Origin: Paguma larvata
Taxonomy: Eukaryota; Chordata; Mammalia; Carnivora; Viverridae
Reading direction: 5' to 3'
NCBI GenBank assembly: GCA_030068075.1
Contig: JAINVK010000527.1
Location: forward strand, 62,001-126,000
Length of the DNA: 64,000 bases
Under the pieces are notes generated by a model that made no database searches, was not told the origin of the DNA, and saw only the letters and a list, made by a program, of their open reading frames with translations. Position numbers and translations under genes: made by a program. Positions 45,613-58,285 of this stretch are shown here, one piece after another. The stretch's first letter is position 1; every line of letters starts with the position of its first letter.

Positions 45613-45860
45613 GGGGAGCCTGGGTGGCTCAGTCAGTTAAGCATCTGACTCTTGATTTTGGCTCAGGTCATGATCTCAGGGTTGTGGGAGAGAGCCCCTT
45701 GTTGGACTCCATGCTTGAGATTCTCTCTCCTTCTACTTCTGCACCTCTCCCCTGTTTACACACACACACACACACTCTCTCTCTCTCTCTCTCTCTCTCA
45801 AAAAACAATATATTTAATATGTATATAATATATGTATATATAATATATATATATTTATAA
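45613..45860 (+). mobile_element. CAN-SINE with expanded microsatellites, plus strand
   Basis: Head GGGGAGCCTGGGTGGCTCAG and tRNA-like body. Its CT-rich region has grown into a CA run (45758-45775) plus a CT run (to 45799), and its A tail has turned into a TATATA-rich stretch to 45860. A perfect 15-base duplication TAAAATCAATATTTA (45598-45612 and 45861-45875) shows that all of this lies inside the insertion. Confidence 0.96.
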
Positions 45861-45875
45861 TAAAATCAATATTTA

Positions 45876-47415
45876 GATGTTAAAATTCATGCCATTTCTT
45901 ATGAATTTGATTTCCCTTTCAAGTTTCAGTAGTTCTGAATATATTTTATTTTAGATGGTGGTTTCATGCCATTTTCCTAAGATAACAACAGATCTCCAGA
46001 AGGTAGGGAACATTACCAAATATCTAAACACCAAGTGGCTCAAAAAAATCATTAAATTATAACTCTGCTCTTTCAAAAACATCATAGAAGGTATAAAAAC
46101 AAATGATTTAAAGTTACTCAGTGATACAATCCTTTCTGGTTTCGGTCCTCACTCCTCTCTGAGGAGGAAGTTTTGTTCCATTGCTTGAATAGCATCTCAG
46201 AGTTGACCCCATGTCAAAGAAAAGAGTTGTAACTGGAACACTAGGTCTTATTGGACTAAAGTACTTCCTTTTGTGCTCTCGATTTTTCCACACAAATACA
46301 AATGTCAAGTGTTTTGTTGGTCATTTCCCCCCCAAAACCCAGTAGATACAAGTTGGGAGAAAATAGCCCAAACAATGCATCGTAAAAAGGATTTGAGATT
46401 ACTCAATTTTACTAAGAAGTAAACCAGCCATTGGAGATCTCACTAGCTCATTTAGATGACCTTACCTGAAAACTAATAAAGCCCTTTAGTACTGGACATA
46501 TGGTTGTGAATGTCTTCCTGAGAATATGTTTTTAGGAGGACTACTATTCCAGAACAAAGTTGGCTCTTCTCATTTTTCTATGAGCAGTAAAATGCTTTTG
46601 CTAAAGTTGAGCACGATTTTGAAAAGGTGATTTGTAGAAGAACAAAGTGTGGCTGAAGTCTCAAGTAAGTATCATAAAGTGACGTCAACGAAGAAATTAC
46701 ATTTCCCATTTTATTTTCCTAATAATAACTATATTTATAGGGAAGTTAGTATGCTCCAGTTAGAAAAAAGAAAGAGAACATGAGAAAATTAATGGTATCA
46801 TTCACAAAAACTGAAAACAAGTCAGAAAAGAGGGATTCGTTAAAATAATGTCTATATTTATAAATCCTTTTACTAAGCTGACAAATATTAATTATTTAAA
46901 ATAATTTTTTAAAAAAAGGAATGGCTTGAAAGTAAAAGGACTTGAAAGTTCTTCAGTAATCTAAAAACCATGTCATTTTTCACAAAGAACAATTAAGGCT
47001 ATGGGTTTCAATATCTTTAAAGGTTAATGTTTTTCAATATTTTTAAGGATAATCGGGATACGACATGAATCTCAATAGAAGTTTTCAAAGAGAACTTCCA
47101 CATACACCCCTAGGGTCACATCTACAAACCTACCTATATCTCAATATTAATCAAAATATTAATATTTCTATACATTATATTTAACCTTCCCTTGTCGACT
47201 CGGTTTACCCTCCCTCTGCTGCATTATCAATTGTTCATCCTTGCTGGATCATTTTAATTAGTAGAAAAACCTAGTTCAACATACGCCATATTAAAATATG
47301 TATTTGTGCACACATTTCGCTCCACATTTCGCACATAAAGCCCCATTTCTTTGCATCTTTATGCAATAAGACACATTGAGAATACCGTCTCCACTTGTGA
47401 TCCTTCATTTACTCT
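45876..47415. other. Unassigned DNA
   Basis: No gene or repeat is recognised. The open frame 46114-46308 (minus) has no domain. Confidence 0.5.
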
Positions 47416-47419
47416 AAGC

Positions 47420-48835
47420 CGGTGTAATTAAACCTTCTCCCATGCCACTCCAACAAAAGCTATTGCCAAGGTCAATGCTGCTAAATTCAATGGTTTTACT
47501 TCTCAAGAGACTCGATCATTTATTTCATCCTAAAATCTTTCCTCACTTGATTTTTAAGATATGAATCTCTTCAATTCTCTTCTTACCTCCGTTACCGCTA
47601 TTTTCTTTCCCAATAACCTGTAAAGGTTGGAAAGCCCCAGGATTTAGGTCTCAGACTTCTCCTTCACCTACACTTACTCCATAGGAGATCCTGTTTAATC
47701 ATGTAGTGTTATTTATACACTTATGATTCTCCAGTTTATATCTCTGAAGCTGACTATTCCTCTGAATTCTAGACTTTTCATATACAATTATTTACTCAAC
47801 ATCTCTAGCTTGATATCTAATATTCATCTCAAACTTAACATAAATAAGTTACCTCTTCCAATAGCTCCTGCTCATCTGCTCTACCTTATTCGAAGTATTC
47901 TATTTCCTCTATTTCTTTCATACATCATACCCAATCTATCAGTAAATTCTATTGGCTTGAGCTTCAAAATAGACCTGGAATTTTAACCCTCAGAATTTCT
48001 ACTGCTACAAGCAAACTCCAAGCCATCACTGCCTCTTGTCTGGATTACTGCAATAATTTATAACTGGCATCCTTGTTTTTGCCCTTGCTCCCTACCCTGC
48101 CCCCTTTACGGTCCTTTCACCATTGTAAATAAAATCATGTCACTCATATAAAAATTCCTTAGTTAATTGCTTTCTCAGAATAAATACCAAAATGCAAACA
48201 ATGTCTTATAAGACCCTACATGTTCTGACCTCTCCCAGCTACCTTCTTTTTCTTTTTAAATGTTTATTTTTGAGAGAGGGAGAGAGAGAGAGTGGAGGAG
48301 GGGCAGGGAGAAAGGGACCCACAGAATCCGAAGCAAGCTCCAGGCTCCAAGCCCTCAGCACAGAACCCAACGTGAGTCTTGAACCCACCAACTGAGAGAT
48401 CATGACCTGAGCCGAAGTCAGATCCTTAACCACCTGAGCCACCCAGGTGCCCCAGTTACCTTCTTATTAACTCATCTGCTGTCCCTCTCTCTTGTCCCAA
48501 ACTCCACACTGTCATACACACTGTCTATACACGAATGGCTGAAATACTCCAAGCACATTTTTGGCTCAGTCATTTGCACTAGATCTTTCTTTTTCCTGAA
48601 ACTCTGGTCTTCGTGTAAGCTTTCGGTTCACTTCCTCAAACCTTTAAGGTCTCTGCTCAAATGCTCTATTTGTAGTACACCCCTCACACACAGCTCCCCA
48701 AACTTCCTATTCTCTTCGCCCATTTTATTATATTTGTCAGAATTTTGTTACCTCCATACCTGTGTTTTATTAGATGTCTCCTCTTGCAAAAATAAAAGGT
48801 CACTGAGGGCCAGGCTGCCTTACCTGCTGCTATAT
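47420..48835 (+). mobile_element. L2 LINE, distal ORF2 and 3' portion
   Basis: Long sense L2 remnant: TCATCTCAAACTTAACATAA near 47824, GTCTGGATTACTGCAATAAT, AAATCATGTCACTCATATAA, ATAAGACCCTACATGTTCTG, then after the SINE a CTCTGCTCAAATGCTCTATT word, TTTTATTATATTTGTCAGAA and TATTAGATGTCTCCTCTTGC. The open frame 47723-47986 lies in it by chance. The SINE at 48250-48453 interrupts it. Confidence 0.75.
48250..48453 (-). mobile_element. CAN-SINE, minus strand
   Basis: Tail TTTTTAAATGTTTATTTTTG, GA body, head ending GAGCCACCCAGGTGCCCC. The flanks share AGCTACCTTCTT and AGTTACCTTCTT (48238-48249 and 48454-48465). Confidence 0.95.
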
Positions 48836-49001
48836 GTAACCCCGAACCTCTAAGAGTTCATGCAGAAGGCATTCTTTAAATCTCTTGAATGGTTGGGAAA
48901 AGAACCTCCATGTTTTATTTCCACTCCAAAACTTAACCCATGATATGTTTTCTAATACATTTTACCATAAGCTTTGACTTCTCTATAAAATTGTCCACCT
49001 A

Positions 49002-49208
49002 TAGGGGTGTCTGGGTGGTTCAGTTGGTTAAGCATCTAACTCTTGATTTCGGCTCAGGTCATGATCTCACCATTTGTGAGTTCGAGCCCCTCATCAGAAT
49101 CTGTGCCGGCAGTATGGAGCCTCCATAGGATTCTCTCTCTCTCTCTCTCTCTCTCTGTTCCTTCCTTGTACATTCTCTCTCAAAATATATAATAAACATC
49201 AAGCAATC
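49002..49208 (+). mobile_element. CAN-SINE, plus strand
   Basis: Head GGGGTGTCTGGGTGGTTCAG, B box region GAGTTCGAGCCCC intact, CT-rich body, short A-rich tail. A perfect 15-base duplication AAAATTGTCCACCTA flanks it (48987-49001 and 49209-49223). Confidence 0.96.
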
Positions 49209-49439
49209 AAAATTGTCCACCTACCTTCTTCTAATCTCTCCCTTTAGGACTCATAACTGTTCATTGTAGGGAAGACTTTAAGTTTAATCATTAAAAAGAA
49301 ATTTTGGAATTCAGTTTTAAAAGCAACTAGTGGTACAGAAATATTTGACAGGAATACAAATGTTATGAAGTTATCTTATACTTTAATTTTAAATTGAATA
49401 TTTTAATTTTAAATTAAATTAAACTACTTCTAAATTAAA

Positions 49440-49850
49440 ATAACTGCAGTATGAGTCAAACTCATTGAAATAGAAAGACGTGTGGTGGTTGCCAGGGGTT
49501 GGTGGATAGAAGAAATGGGGAGACATTGGTCAAAGGGTAAAAACTTTAGTTACACGGTGAACAAATTCTTTTTCTTTTTTTAAGATGAACAAATTCTAAT
49601 GATCTAATTTACACCATGGTGAATATAGTTAATAATACTGTATTGCATATTTTAAATATGCTTAGAGAGTAGATCTTAGGCTTTCTCACTAAAAAATAGT
49701 ATGTGAGGTGACGGTAATGGATGTGGTAATTGACTTGATTGTGGTAATCATTTCACAGTCTGTGCACATATCAGATTCATCAATCTCTATACTTCAAACA
49801 TATACAAATTTTGTCAATTATGACTCAATAAACTTGGGGAAAAATAACTT
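49440..49850 (+). mobile_element. LINE-1 3' UTR, sense
   Basis: L1 tail words in order: GTGGTGGTTGCCAGGGGTTG, TGGTCAAAGGGTAAAAACTT, CACCATGGTGAATATAGTTA, ATGTGAGGTGACGGTAATGG, TGTGGTAATCATTTCACAGT, ATATCAGATTCATCAATCTC, TGACTCAATAAACTTGGGG. Confidence 0.85.
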
Positions 49851-49919
49851 CAGTATAATGCATTTCAGCTGAACGATTTTTAGAAGTGATGCCATGTTAC
49901 ATCCTTTCTAGAACAAGTT

Positions 49920-50250
49920 AAAGAAATGCACACATCTAGACCATAATTTTGCTTTGGTTGCCATCTGATCAAAATCTATGACGGCTCCCCACTGAGTGTA
50001 GCATCAAGTCCAAGTTTCTTACATTTTAAGTTTTGTTTTTTTTTAACCTGGAAAGTTAATTACGGGCTACCTTTTAGGTTAACTCCATTTCTACCTTATA
50101 ACCCAAGTTCCTGCCACATCCCCATTACCCACAACCATTATGATAGTTCACATCTCACTGCTGCTTTGCTCATAGGATACTGCCAGGTATAGAAAGTTTT
50201 GAAATCACACAAGTGAGTTCGTATAAATGGTAAGTTTCTCTGAATTCCCA
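49920..50250 (+). mobile_element. Possible L2 fragment
   Basis: CAAAATCTATGACGGCTCCC then CACTGAGTGTAGCATCAAGT then CCAAGTTTCTTACATTT resembles the L2 ORF2 segment seen in the other L2 copies. Diverged. Confidence 0.45.
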
Positions 50251-50284
50251 AATAAAGTTCAGTATTTCAACCGAGATACTACAG

Positions 50285-50425
50285 GCAGCTTTGGATCTAA
50301 AACTTTTATAAACTGTGTGACCTTAGCTAAGGAATGTCCCTTAACCGTGGTTTGCTCAGCTGTGAAATGAATATCTACTTTACCACTCTGTTACTATTTT
50401 TGAAAACAGAAGGTGCCTAATAAAA
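50285..50425 (+). mobile_element. MIR SINE, sense
   Basis: MIR core: AACTGTGTGACCTTAGCTAA, GGAATGTCCCTTAACCGTGG, TTTGCTCAGCTGTGAAATGA, ATATCTACTTTACCACTCTG. Confidence 0.65.
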
Positions 50426-51876
50426 AGCCTGAAACAAGTAGACACAAAGGGTTGCATATTTATTTTAGTTCCTTCTCCCAGCCATCAACCCAATTAATTG
50501 TCTATACCAAAGGTCTATCTCTATCGTACAACTTCTAATTTATCTGGTTTCATTAGTTTCATCCTTTTTCTTAAAGTTATTTTTTATACATTACTTATTA
50601 CATGATTATACCTATAACTAAGGCATGCACTCTCCCTGGGCACCAATTTACTACTGTTTTTAAGTCTTGTACATGTGATTTGAAGTTTCAAAATTTTATA
50701 TTGATAAGGAATTATAAAGAGTAAGATAGCTCCCTAGGAGCCTGGTCTATTAAAAGATGCATTTATTGTGAAATCTTTTAAATATATGAGTTTGATATAA
50801 CCATCATTGTTCAATTTTCTGATTAACATTATTAAAAATGATGTGGGGTGTCATGAAAGGATGGTAATAACTTCAGAGCAACTGGTTTCTGATATTATTC
50901 ATAGAAGCATTAAATAACTTGCATAAGATTATTTTCTTTAAACATGTTTTAAAATAACATAATCCTACTTCAAAATTACTGTGCCTTTTCTTTAAATCAA
51001 AGATGCTTAAGCTTTTTCATTAGCTGATGTAGATAAATAATTTATAAGCTAAGTAAAAGTTAGAGCTGTATGTTGAAATTAGATTTTCTCTGAAGAAGTA
51101 AAAAACAACAATTTATAGAAGGTTAGCTCTGATTAGGTAAAAAGAATTTCTTCCAAGTGATGCTATTTCTGTCACATTATCCAAAATTGCAGATTTTCTT
51201 CTGGCTTTATAGATTGTGTTTTTAGTCCCTGTTGCGGCATATTTGTCCATTAAGTACTTTCCCTTCAAGGTACTGCGTAGTTGTTCTTTTTAATCACAAT
51301 ATAGCAAATAATTTGTTATAAAATGTCCTGGTTGTTTCCTTTTTTTTTTAAGTACTAGATTTTTTTTATATCAATTGAATTTGCAATCACAACTATTCAT
51401 TCAGGAGAAAAAGAACCTGCAGATTAAAAAAATAGAACAATTTAAAGGAAAGTTCATTTTGACATTTAAACTTCAAGTAAAATTAAACTTTGCCAATAGT
51501 ATTGAATCATAAATAAGAATTTTGTTTTGGGGGAAAAAGTAATTTTGTAGTTTATAATAATTTTAAGTAAGATAAAATTTGTACTCTTTTTTATTTTTAT
51601 CTTTATTTTGTATAGTATTATTTTAAATACATATTCTTGCAACTTGCCTGAATGTTACATTTGCAAAGACAAACTAAATTATATCTCAACTTTGGGAGAA
51701 ATACTACTTTGAGTACACTGAATATTCTGAAGAATTTATTATCCATTTCTTTGTAATTATAACTGTTCTGCCAAAATTCTTTTCCACAGTTTAATTTTCT
51801 TTAGAAATTCCCACACATATTCCCAAATCTATTGTTATATTAAAGAAGCCTTTAGGAAATCTTAGAAAAATGCTAT
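50426..51876. other. Unassigned AT-rich DNA
   Basis: No gene or repeat is recognised. Confidence 0.5.
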
Positions 51877-52050
51877 GGGGTGCCTGGGTGGCTCAGTCGA
51901 TTAAGCATCTATCTGACTCTTGATTTTGGCTCAGGTCATGAGTATACAGTTCATGAGACAGAGCCCTGCATTGGGCTCCGTGCTGACAGCATGGAGCCTG
52001 CTTGGGATTCTCCCCCTCTCTTCTGTCTGTCTCCTGCTCACACTCTTTAC
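51877..52050 (+). mobile_element. CAN-SINE, plus strand, tail degraded
   Basis: Head GGGGTGCCTGGGTGGCTCAG, body and CT-rich part up to CTCCTGCTCACACTCTTTAC, then a short degenerate A-rich tail. A four-base TATC insert follows the A box region. No clear target duplication. Confidence 0.92.
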
Positions 52051-53430
52051 AAGAAAGAACAGAATTTCTTTAAGTCAAATTTATTAAGACAGGAAATGGC
52101 AAACCAGCTTGATCTGACCAAATCAGTTTAGTCATAAAAAGAACTGTTAAGTATATAAACATTTTCCTCAACCAAGATATATTTCAGTAAGAAACTTGCT
52201 TAAAACTATATTTCTGCTTTCATTAAATCCCATTTTAGAAGACTAATACTTCTTCCTTCTTGAGAGATGTTGAGGAAGTCTTTTCTGAGGGACAGAACTG
52301 AGAAGAGTGTATTTCCTTCTAACAGTTCTGCCCCTGACCTTCTTACAGCTCATTTCTTTATTACCAGGAAACACTTAGCAAAATACTTTCCCTGAGAATA
52401 TAATGAGAATATGCCCATAGGAGTAACTTCTAAATTAAGACTAGGGAAACCAAGAGGGTGTCTGACAGATCCATCCCATGACTCCTGAGGAGGCTTTTTA
52501 GTCTGTAACTTTATTTCATGTTACCTTTCCTTTGCCAACCGTTCCATTTTCTGACAGTAGTTCATAGTAACTCAAGAGCCTGTTGTGGTTTTAAATTCAG
52601 AGCCAAGTTCTCTTGAAACAGTGAATATAATCATTCCACAATTAGATAGAAATAGATAAATATTTTTCTTGTATTTTCCCACCAAATCTTCTAATGTGGC
52701 TGTTTAACTTCATATATGTTTCAAACTGGCCTTTTAAAAAAATATAACCACTACTGTGGATAGTTTCCACTGTATCCTACTGGGCTAGGATTGGAGAATC
52801 AATCAAAATGGTGTACCTTCAACTTTCTAAAATCTTCTAGAAACTGTATATCCCCCTAAAATTCTAGGCATATCTTTTCCTCATGGAAAAGATTTGTCTC
52901 ATGGAAAGGATTGCACAGCAATACTCAGAATTTATCCAATATTCTTTTTAACATAGCTTAATTTCTCTTTTTGTTACCTATAGAGGGTCTTGTTTACTAT
53001 TGGATGAAAATCTTAATTGTAACATCTTTTTTTTTTAACAAAAGATTTTTAAAATCCAGTATGACTTAAATGAATTGATTTAACTATTGATTCTTTTCTA
53101 GATTAACAAAGGTAATAGTTTTTGCAGATATGTATACTATGCTATTTAAAAGAAATAAACTCTCTTACTAGATTGTTATCAACTGAGAATGCAATCAGTG
53201 TTTCTAAAGAAAAATATACCCTCATGAAATAAAAAAGGCTAGCTTGAAATCCCCAATCTTCTGTAACTTTAAAGAATATAATATAGGAACATACATGGGA
53301 AATAAAAGAGTTCCAGAAACATATGATAGTGGTTTATAAAAACCCTAAACTTATGATTTATATATAGCCATTGACAGAAAAGAATGAAATTTGAGAAAAT
53401 TATAAATTGATAGATTTATTAGAAAGGAGA
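52051..53430. other. Unassigned DNA
   Basis: No gene or repeat is recognised. Confidence 0.5.
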
Positions 53431-53435
53431 AAATC

Positions 53436-53972
53436 CGACTGTATTATTATCTATTTCCGAGTAACAAATACTCTGAAACTTAGTCTCTTAAAGCACAAAA
53501 TATTTGTTATCTCAGTCTCTGTGGATCATGAATTAGAGCATTTATCTGGTTGCCTCTGGCTCAGAGCGTCTCAATAATGCTACATTCAAGGTTAGCCAGG
53601 GTTGTAGTCATCACGAGCCTTAACTGTGAGGCCTGATATATCTCTCCTGGACCTCACCCAGTGTGTTGACAGGCCACAGGTCCTCACTGGCTATTGGCTA
53701 GAAATATCAGTTTATTGCCATGTGAGTCTCTCTGTAGGGCAACTCACAACATGCCAGCTAGCTTCTCATGGAACAAGTAAGAGAGAAAGTGAGACACTGA
53801 AGTCCAAGGTAGGGAAAAACAGTAATTTGGTAACCTAATTAGAAAGGTGACTTCCCATTATTGTTATCCATTACTTGTTAGAAGCCAGCCATTAAGCGAA
53901 GCCCACACTCAACAGAAGGCATCAATACCAAAGGGCGGATATCACTGGAGACCATCTTGGAGCTACCTACCA
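53436..53972 (-). mobile_element. LTR-like element (probably ERVL/MaLR class), antisense
   Basis: The plus strand runs through CTCTGAAACTTAGTCTCTTA, AAATATTTGTTATCTCAGTC, CTCTGGCTCAGAGCGTC, TAGGGCAACTCACAACATGC, AGCCCACACTCAACAGAAGG, GAGACCATCTTGGAGCTACC. This is the order of a common mammalian antisense LTR-type repeat. Non-coding; the exact family is not settled. Confidence 0.6.
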
Positions 53973-56155
53973 CACTGTCTATATGAAAATAAAGTTGTTA
54001 TTATAAAGCAAATGAAGAGTTGCATAGTTTAATTATCTCAAATTTAAAGTTGCTATAAACATTGCTTGGTTGTATTAGGTAATAAGAGCACTTCAACAGT
54101 GACATATTTAGTTACTTCTTTCTCATTATCCAAGAAAAAAAATCTAATGCATGAATTGGGAAAAAGTACTGTCAGCTGCTGATTGGTAAAATTAGGCCAT
54201 TAGAATAAAAGCTAAAAATGAAAGAATGACTATGTTTGACTTTCACAAAATCTGGTGCCAATCCACCCCTTTTAGAGAGAAGATAGAAAGGAGTCCTAAT
54301 TTCTTTGATCCTAATCCCCTGTATTTGTTATGTTATTTATCTATTGTCTTGAAGGGAATGAAACGAATATATATTTTCCTCTTTTCATATTTGAAATCCA
54401 GCTGGGGGCACTGGACACTCTGATAAAACAGTTTTTAGTCATGCTTAGTGATTAATAACTTGCTTCGCTACAAAAAATATGGGTGTGATTATTATCAAAT
54501 GCATAGTCTACAATTTTCAAATCTCATGAAAAGAACCCACACACACACCCCACATGCATGCTGAGAGTAGCTGACATTGAGAGCTGAGATGATCTCAACA
54601 CAACCTACTTCCCCAAACAATAAACAGTAAGAAAGGAAACAGAAACCTCCTATATGTTTTTATCTTCATCAAGGTAAAGTACTGAAAGAAAGGATTCCTG
54701 ATATCTTTTGTTCATGTGGGGAAAGAAGATATAGATGTTTGATGAATGGAAAAGAGACCACTTTAGTCATCTATGCTTGAAAACTTAGAAAAGATGTCCG
54801 GTGAATGACCATAGAAATACTGCGCTCTAGAAATTTAAAAATTCATTCCACATTTATAAACTTTCTCTTTGTTTTTGGTTATGTTAAATTCAATTACTGA
54901 AATGAGAGCTGCTATGATATTTCTGGGCTTCTGGAACCTGAGGCATCAGGTTTTTCCCACGCCTCTGCTCTCTGGCACATCAGTAAAATTACCCTTGCGG
55001 TTTTACAAAACTGCTACCGCTTTAATAGGGAAATCAGAAAACAGGCAATTTCTTAAGAAAGGAGTGGTTGGTCATGGTTAGAATAATCACAGGTGAAAAA
55101 AAAAGAATCAGGGATTCTGGAAAAGAAAATGAGGGCATATAGCACATTTTTTTAGAGTGACTGGAAACACTGATAACATTACAGAAGTGAAGACAGGCAC
55201 ACAAGGGAACCTGAGTGCATGGGTGAAAATAAGGAAATTAGGAAGTCACTAGAGAAGTTGTAAAAGAGATGTTTAGAAGGCAGAGGGGTCGCAGTGTTTT
55301 TAGAGAGAGAAAAAAAAAATATGTGCACTTCTCTAATGTGCATCTACAATGAGGAAGCATAACTCTGCTTCCATCAACTAGAAAACTGGTGTGAAAAACA
55401 GTGATATATAGTAAATCCAGTGGACACAGTACTGAGGACCTCTCAGCACACAGAGTTCCTTTGTATGGTCTGGGGGAATTTCTGTGAAGGGCAGTGGAGT
55501 CTTCCACCCCCCCTCCCCCAAATGCCTTTTTGGCATATGGACTATTTTCAGCTGATTATTTTTAAGAAATAGCAGACATAGGAAGAGCCCTGATAAGTGA
55601 ATACATCTTACCCTTTTGTAAGAGATGTCCACACTTGAAAGGGAAACCTCCTTTTATAAGGGTATCTCCCTCTCTATACCAAGAAAAGGATGGTGCTAAA
55701 TTTCTAGAAACTCAATGGGGGAGGCAAGACTTAAGTCTATGTAACAATCATCCCTTTGGTCACTGTGCTTTTCCTGTACCCTCTGGTAACTAACCCACCC
55801 CCAACATGTTTCTTTTGTCCTCAGCTGAAGATAGTACTTAAGATGATAGCTTGGGCCATTATGGGGAGTTATATAGTTTTCCTCGGTATCTCCCATGTAA
55901 ACAAGAGGTATACATGTTTTTAATTTTTTTTTCTCCTGTTAATTTGTCTGTTATTATGGAAAGGAGAAGTTCTCAGCCAAGAACTTAGAAGGGCAGAGGG
56001 AAATTTTCTGGCCCAACACCTGCCTGTGGGGAGGCTTAGGAAGAAGTATATTTGTCAAAAGGGGAAAATTTCACAGAAGTCAGATGAGTTACAGCTAAAC
56101 TTTACTATGAACTTAATATATCCATGTTCTATCACAGAACCCAGGGAAGTAAAGA
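53973..56155. other. Unassigned DNA
   Basis: No gene or repeat family is recognised. The open frames in 54226-56211 show no domain. A short CACAC patch lies at 54539-54549. Confidence 0.5.
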
Positions 56156-56159
56156 CCGT

Positions 56160-56315
56160 TGTTTTGCACATTTTATGGTTAAAGAGACAGAAATACAGAG
56201 AGCTTAAATAATTTGCTTAAAGCAAAAACTGAACAAATAAATAAATTAGGGGCAAAGGTGAGAATGCAGGCTGTTAGGCTTCAGAACGAATCTACTGCAC
56301 TTCAGAAGCTGTGCC
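56160..56315 (-). mobile_element. MIR SINE fragment, antisense
   Basis: Antisense MIR order: ACATTTTATGGTTAAAGAGA, AGAGAGCTTAAATAATTTGC, AGAATGCAGGCTGTTAGGCT, CAGAACGAATCTACTGC. Confidence 0.5.
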
Positions 56316-56681
56316 CTCTTCCATCTCTCCCATGGGATTAAATGACTAAACTACTCACTCTAAAATTTGGGTTTCTTGAAATCGATCCCATTCCGTCTCC
56401 AAATCCATCCCATTCCAGGATACATGCAAAAGCATCCCCAATTTATTAATGCTACAGTGATGTATGGACATACCAAAGATAAAGGAAGTTATTCCTACTG
56501 CTATCCAAAGCCTACTAACAATTCAGAATCCAAAACTTAGTCTTGCCATCAAAACCATGGAGCTCAGGGAATAGTACAACTTAGAGCTTGTTTTGTTTGT
56601 TTTCTGCTCGCTAAACATTTACAGGCACATACAGACAGAATTCCTCAAGGATATATATATATTTTATACATAGAGCCAGGT
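56316..56681. other. Unassigned DNA
   Basis: No gene or repeat is recognised. Confidence 0.45.
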
Positions 56682-57168
56682 GAACTGGGGAGACCCCAGG
56701 CCCTGAGGCCTCTACTTGGCCTGTCCCATAGATGTCAGTGAAGGCTCTTGATCTCCTCACGAGAAAGAATTCAAGGATAGACACAATACAGCTGATGAAT
56801 GACACAAGTAGGAAAGTTTATTAGAGCAAAACTACGTTCAAAGAGATGTGAGAAGAGACGAGGTCAACAGAGAGTTGACAGAGCTGTGTCCCTGGGGTTC
56901 AGATTTCTATCTTTTATGCACAGTTGTTAGGGAGAAGAACACTCATTACTTGAGGATTTCTTGGAAGCAGAGCTTTATACTTTTTCTTCCTTTTTTGGTC
57001 AGGGGTTTCTGGCTTACTTTGTCAGCCATCTTGGGCCTATCTAGTTTGATCTGGCTTCTAGTGGCTTTGTTTTGGAGTGCTACCAGGACAGCCTGTGACT
57101 TTCCCAATAGCTGGCCACAACTTCCTTCCTCTTTGCTGGCTTCCAGGCATCCTGTCAGAACCTAACTA
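56682..57168 (-). mobile_element. Candidate endogenous retrovirus solo LTR, antisense
   Basis: On the minus strand the segment has LTR-like organisation: a right-hand part with AAGATGGCTGACAAAGTAAG and CAGGATGCCTGG, then an AATAAAC word near 56817-56823 as a possible polyadenylation signal, then a GC-richer end with GGCCTGGGGTCTCC. No internal retroviral sequence, primer-binding site or open frame is attached. Ends are approximate and the family is unknown. Confidence 0.45.
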
Positions 57169-57189
57169 TGTATATAGACACATATATAT

Positions 57190-58285
57190 CTTTATTTTTT
57201 TAGAATAGACTTTATTTTGTAGAGGAGTTTTGGGGTGTAAAGTACAGAGATCTCCCACATGCCCCCTGGCCCTCACACGTGCATTTTTGTCTTCCATTAT
57301 CAACATCCCTCACCAGAACAGCATATTTGTTACAACTGATGAACCTATATTGATGAATCATTATCACCTGGGATTCATTCTTGGTTTGGTATATTTTATT
57401 GGTGTGGACAAATGTATAACAACATGTATCTACCGTTATAGTATCACACAGAATAGTTTCACTATCAAAGATTACCTGTGCTTCGTCTGCACAACTCTTC
57501 CCTTCCCAAACTCCTGACACGCATTCACCTTTTCACTGTCTTCATAGCTTTGCCTTTTCCAGAACGTCATATAACTGAATCAAACAGTATGTAGCCTTTT
57601 CAGACTGACTTCTTTCACTTTGCAATAAACCTGTAAGTTTCCTTCATGTCTTTACATAGCTTGATAGCTTTTTTTTGTTTGTTTGTTTTGTTTAGCGCTG
57701 AATAATAGTCTTTTGTCTGGATGTACCTCGGTTCATTCATTCATCTACCGAAGGATATGGTGGTTGCTTTCAAGTTTGGGCAATTAAGAATCAAGCTGCT
57801 ACAAACATTTGTGCGGACATAAGTTTTCAACTCCTTGGGGTAAATATCAAGGAGCACGATTGCTAGGTCATTTGGTAAGAGTATGTTTAGTTTTGTAAGA
57901 AACTGCCAAACCGGCTTCCAAGGTGGCTGTAGTATTTTACCTTCCCAACAGCAATCGATGAGAGTTCTGTGGTTCCCCATCCTTGCCAGCATTTGGTGTT
58001 GTCAGGGTTGTGGACTTTGTATATTCTAATTGGTGTGTAGAGTGCTTTCTCGTTATTGGTTTAATTTGCATTTCCCTGACGACATATGATGTGAAGCATC
58101 TTTTCCTGTGCTTATCTGCCCTCTGTATCTTCTCTCTGGTGGGGTATCTGTTAAGGTTTGGGGCCTATTTTTCTAGCCGGTTGTTTAGATTCTTTTTGTT
58201 TGGTTGGAAGAATTTTAGGTAACACTCGTTTGTCACATGTATTTCTTTGCAAATATTTTCTCCCCTATAAATTTTCTTAAGGAAA
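57190..58285 (-). mobile_element. Old LINE-1, ORF2 C-terminus and 3' UTR, antisense
   Basis: The longest continuous L1 remnant. On the minus strand the frame at 57741-57992 retains ORF2 C-terminal features: NHRTLIDCCWEGK, WKPVWQFLTKLNILLPNDLA and LDIYPKELKTY. The 3' UTR extends left through words such as TTCAGACTGACTTCTTTCAC and CGTCATATAACTGAATCAAA (plus strand) to about 57190. Scattered stops make it inactive. The plus-strand frame 57230-57517 is antisense noise. Confidence 0.88.

Noticed and set aside
57230..57517. 95-codon plus-strand frame
   Set aside because: Antisense to an old L1 3' UTR.
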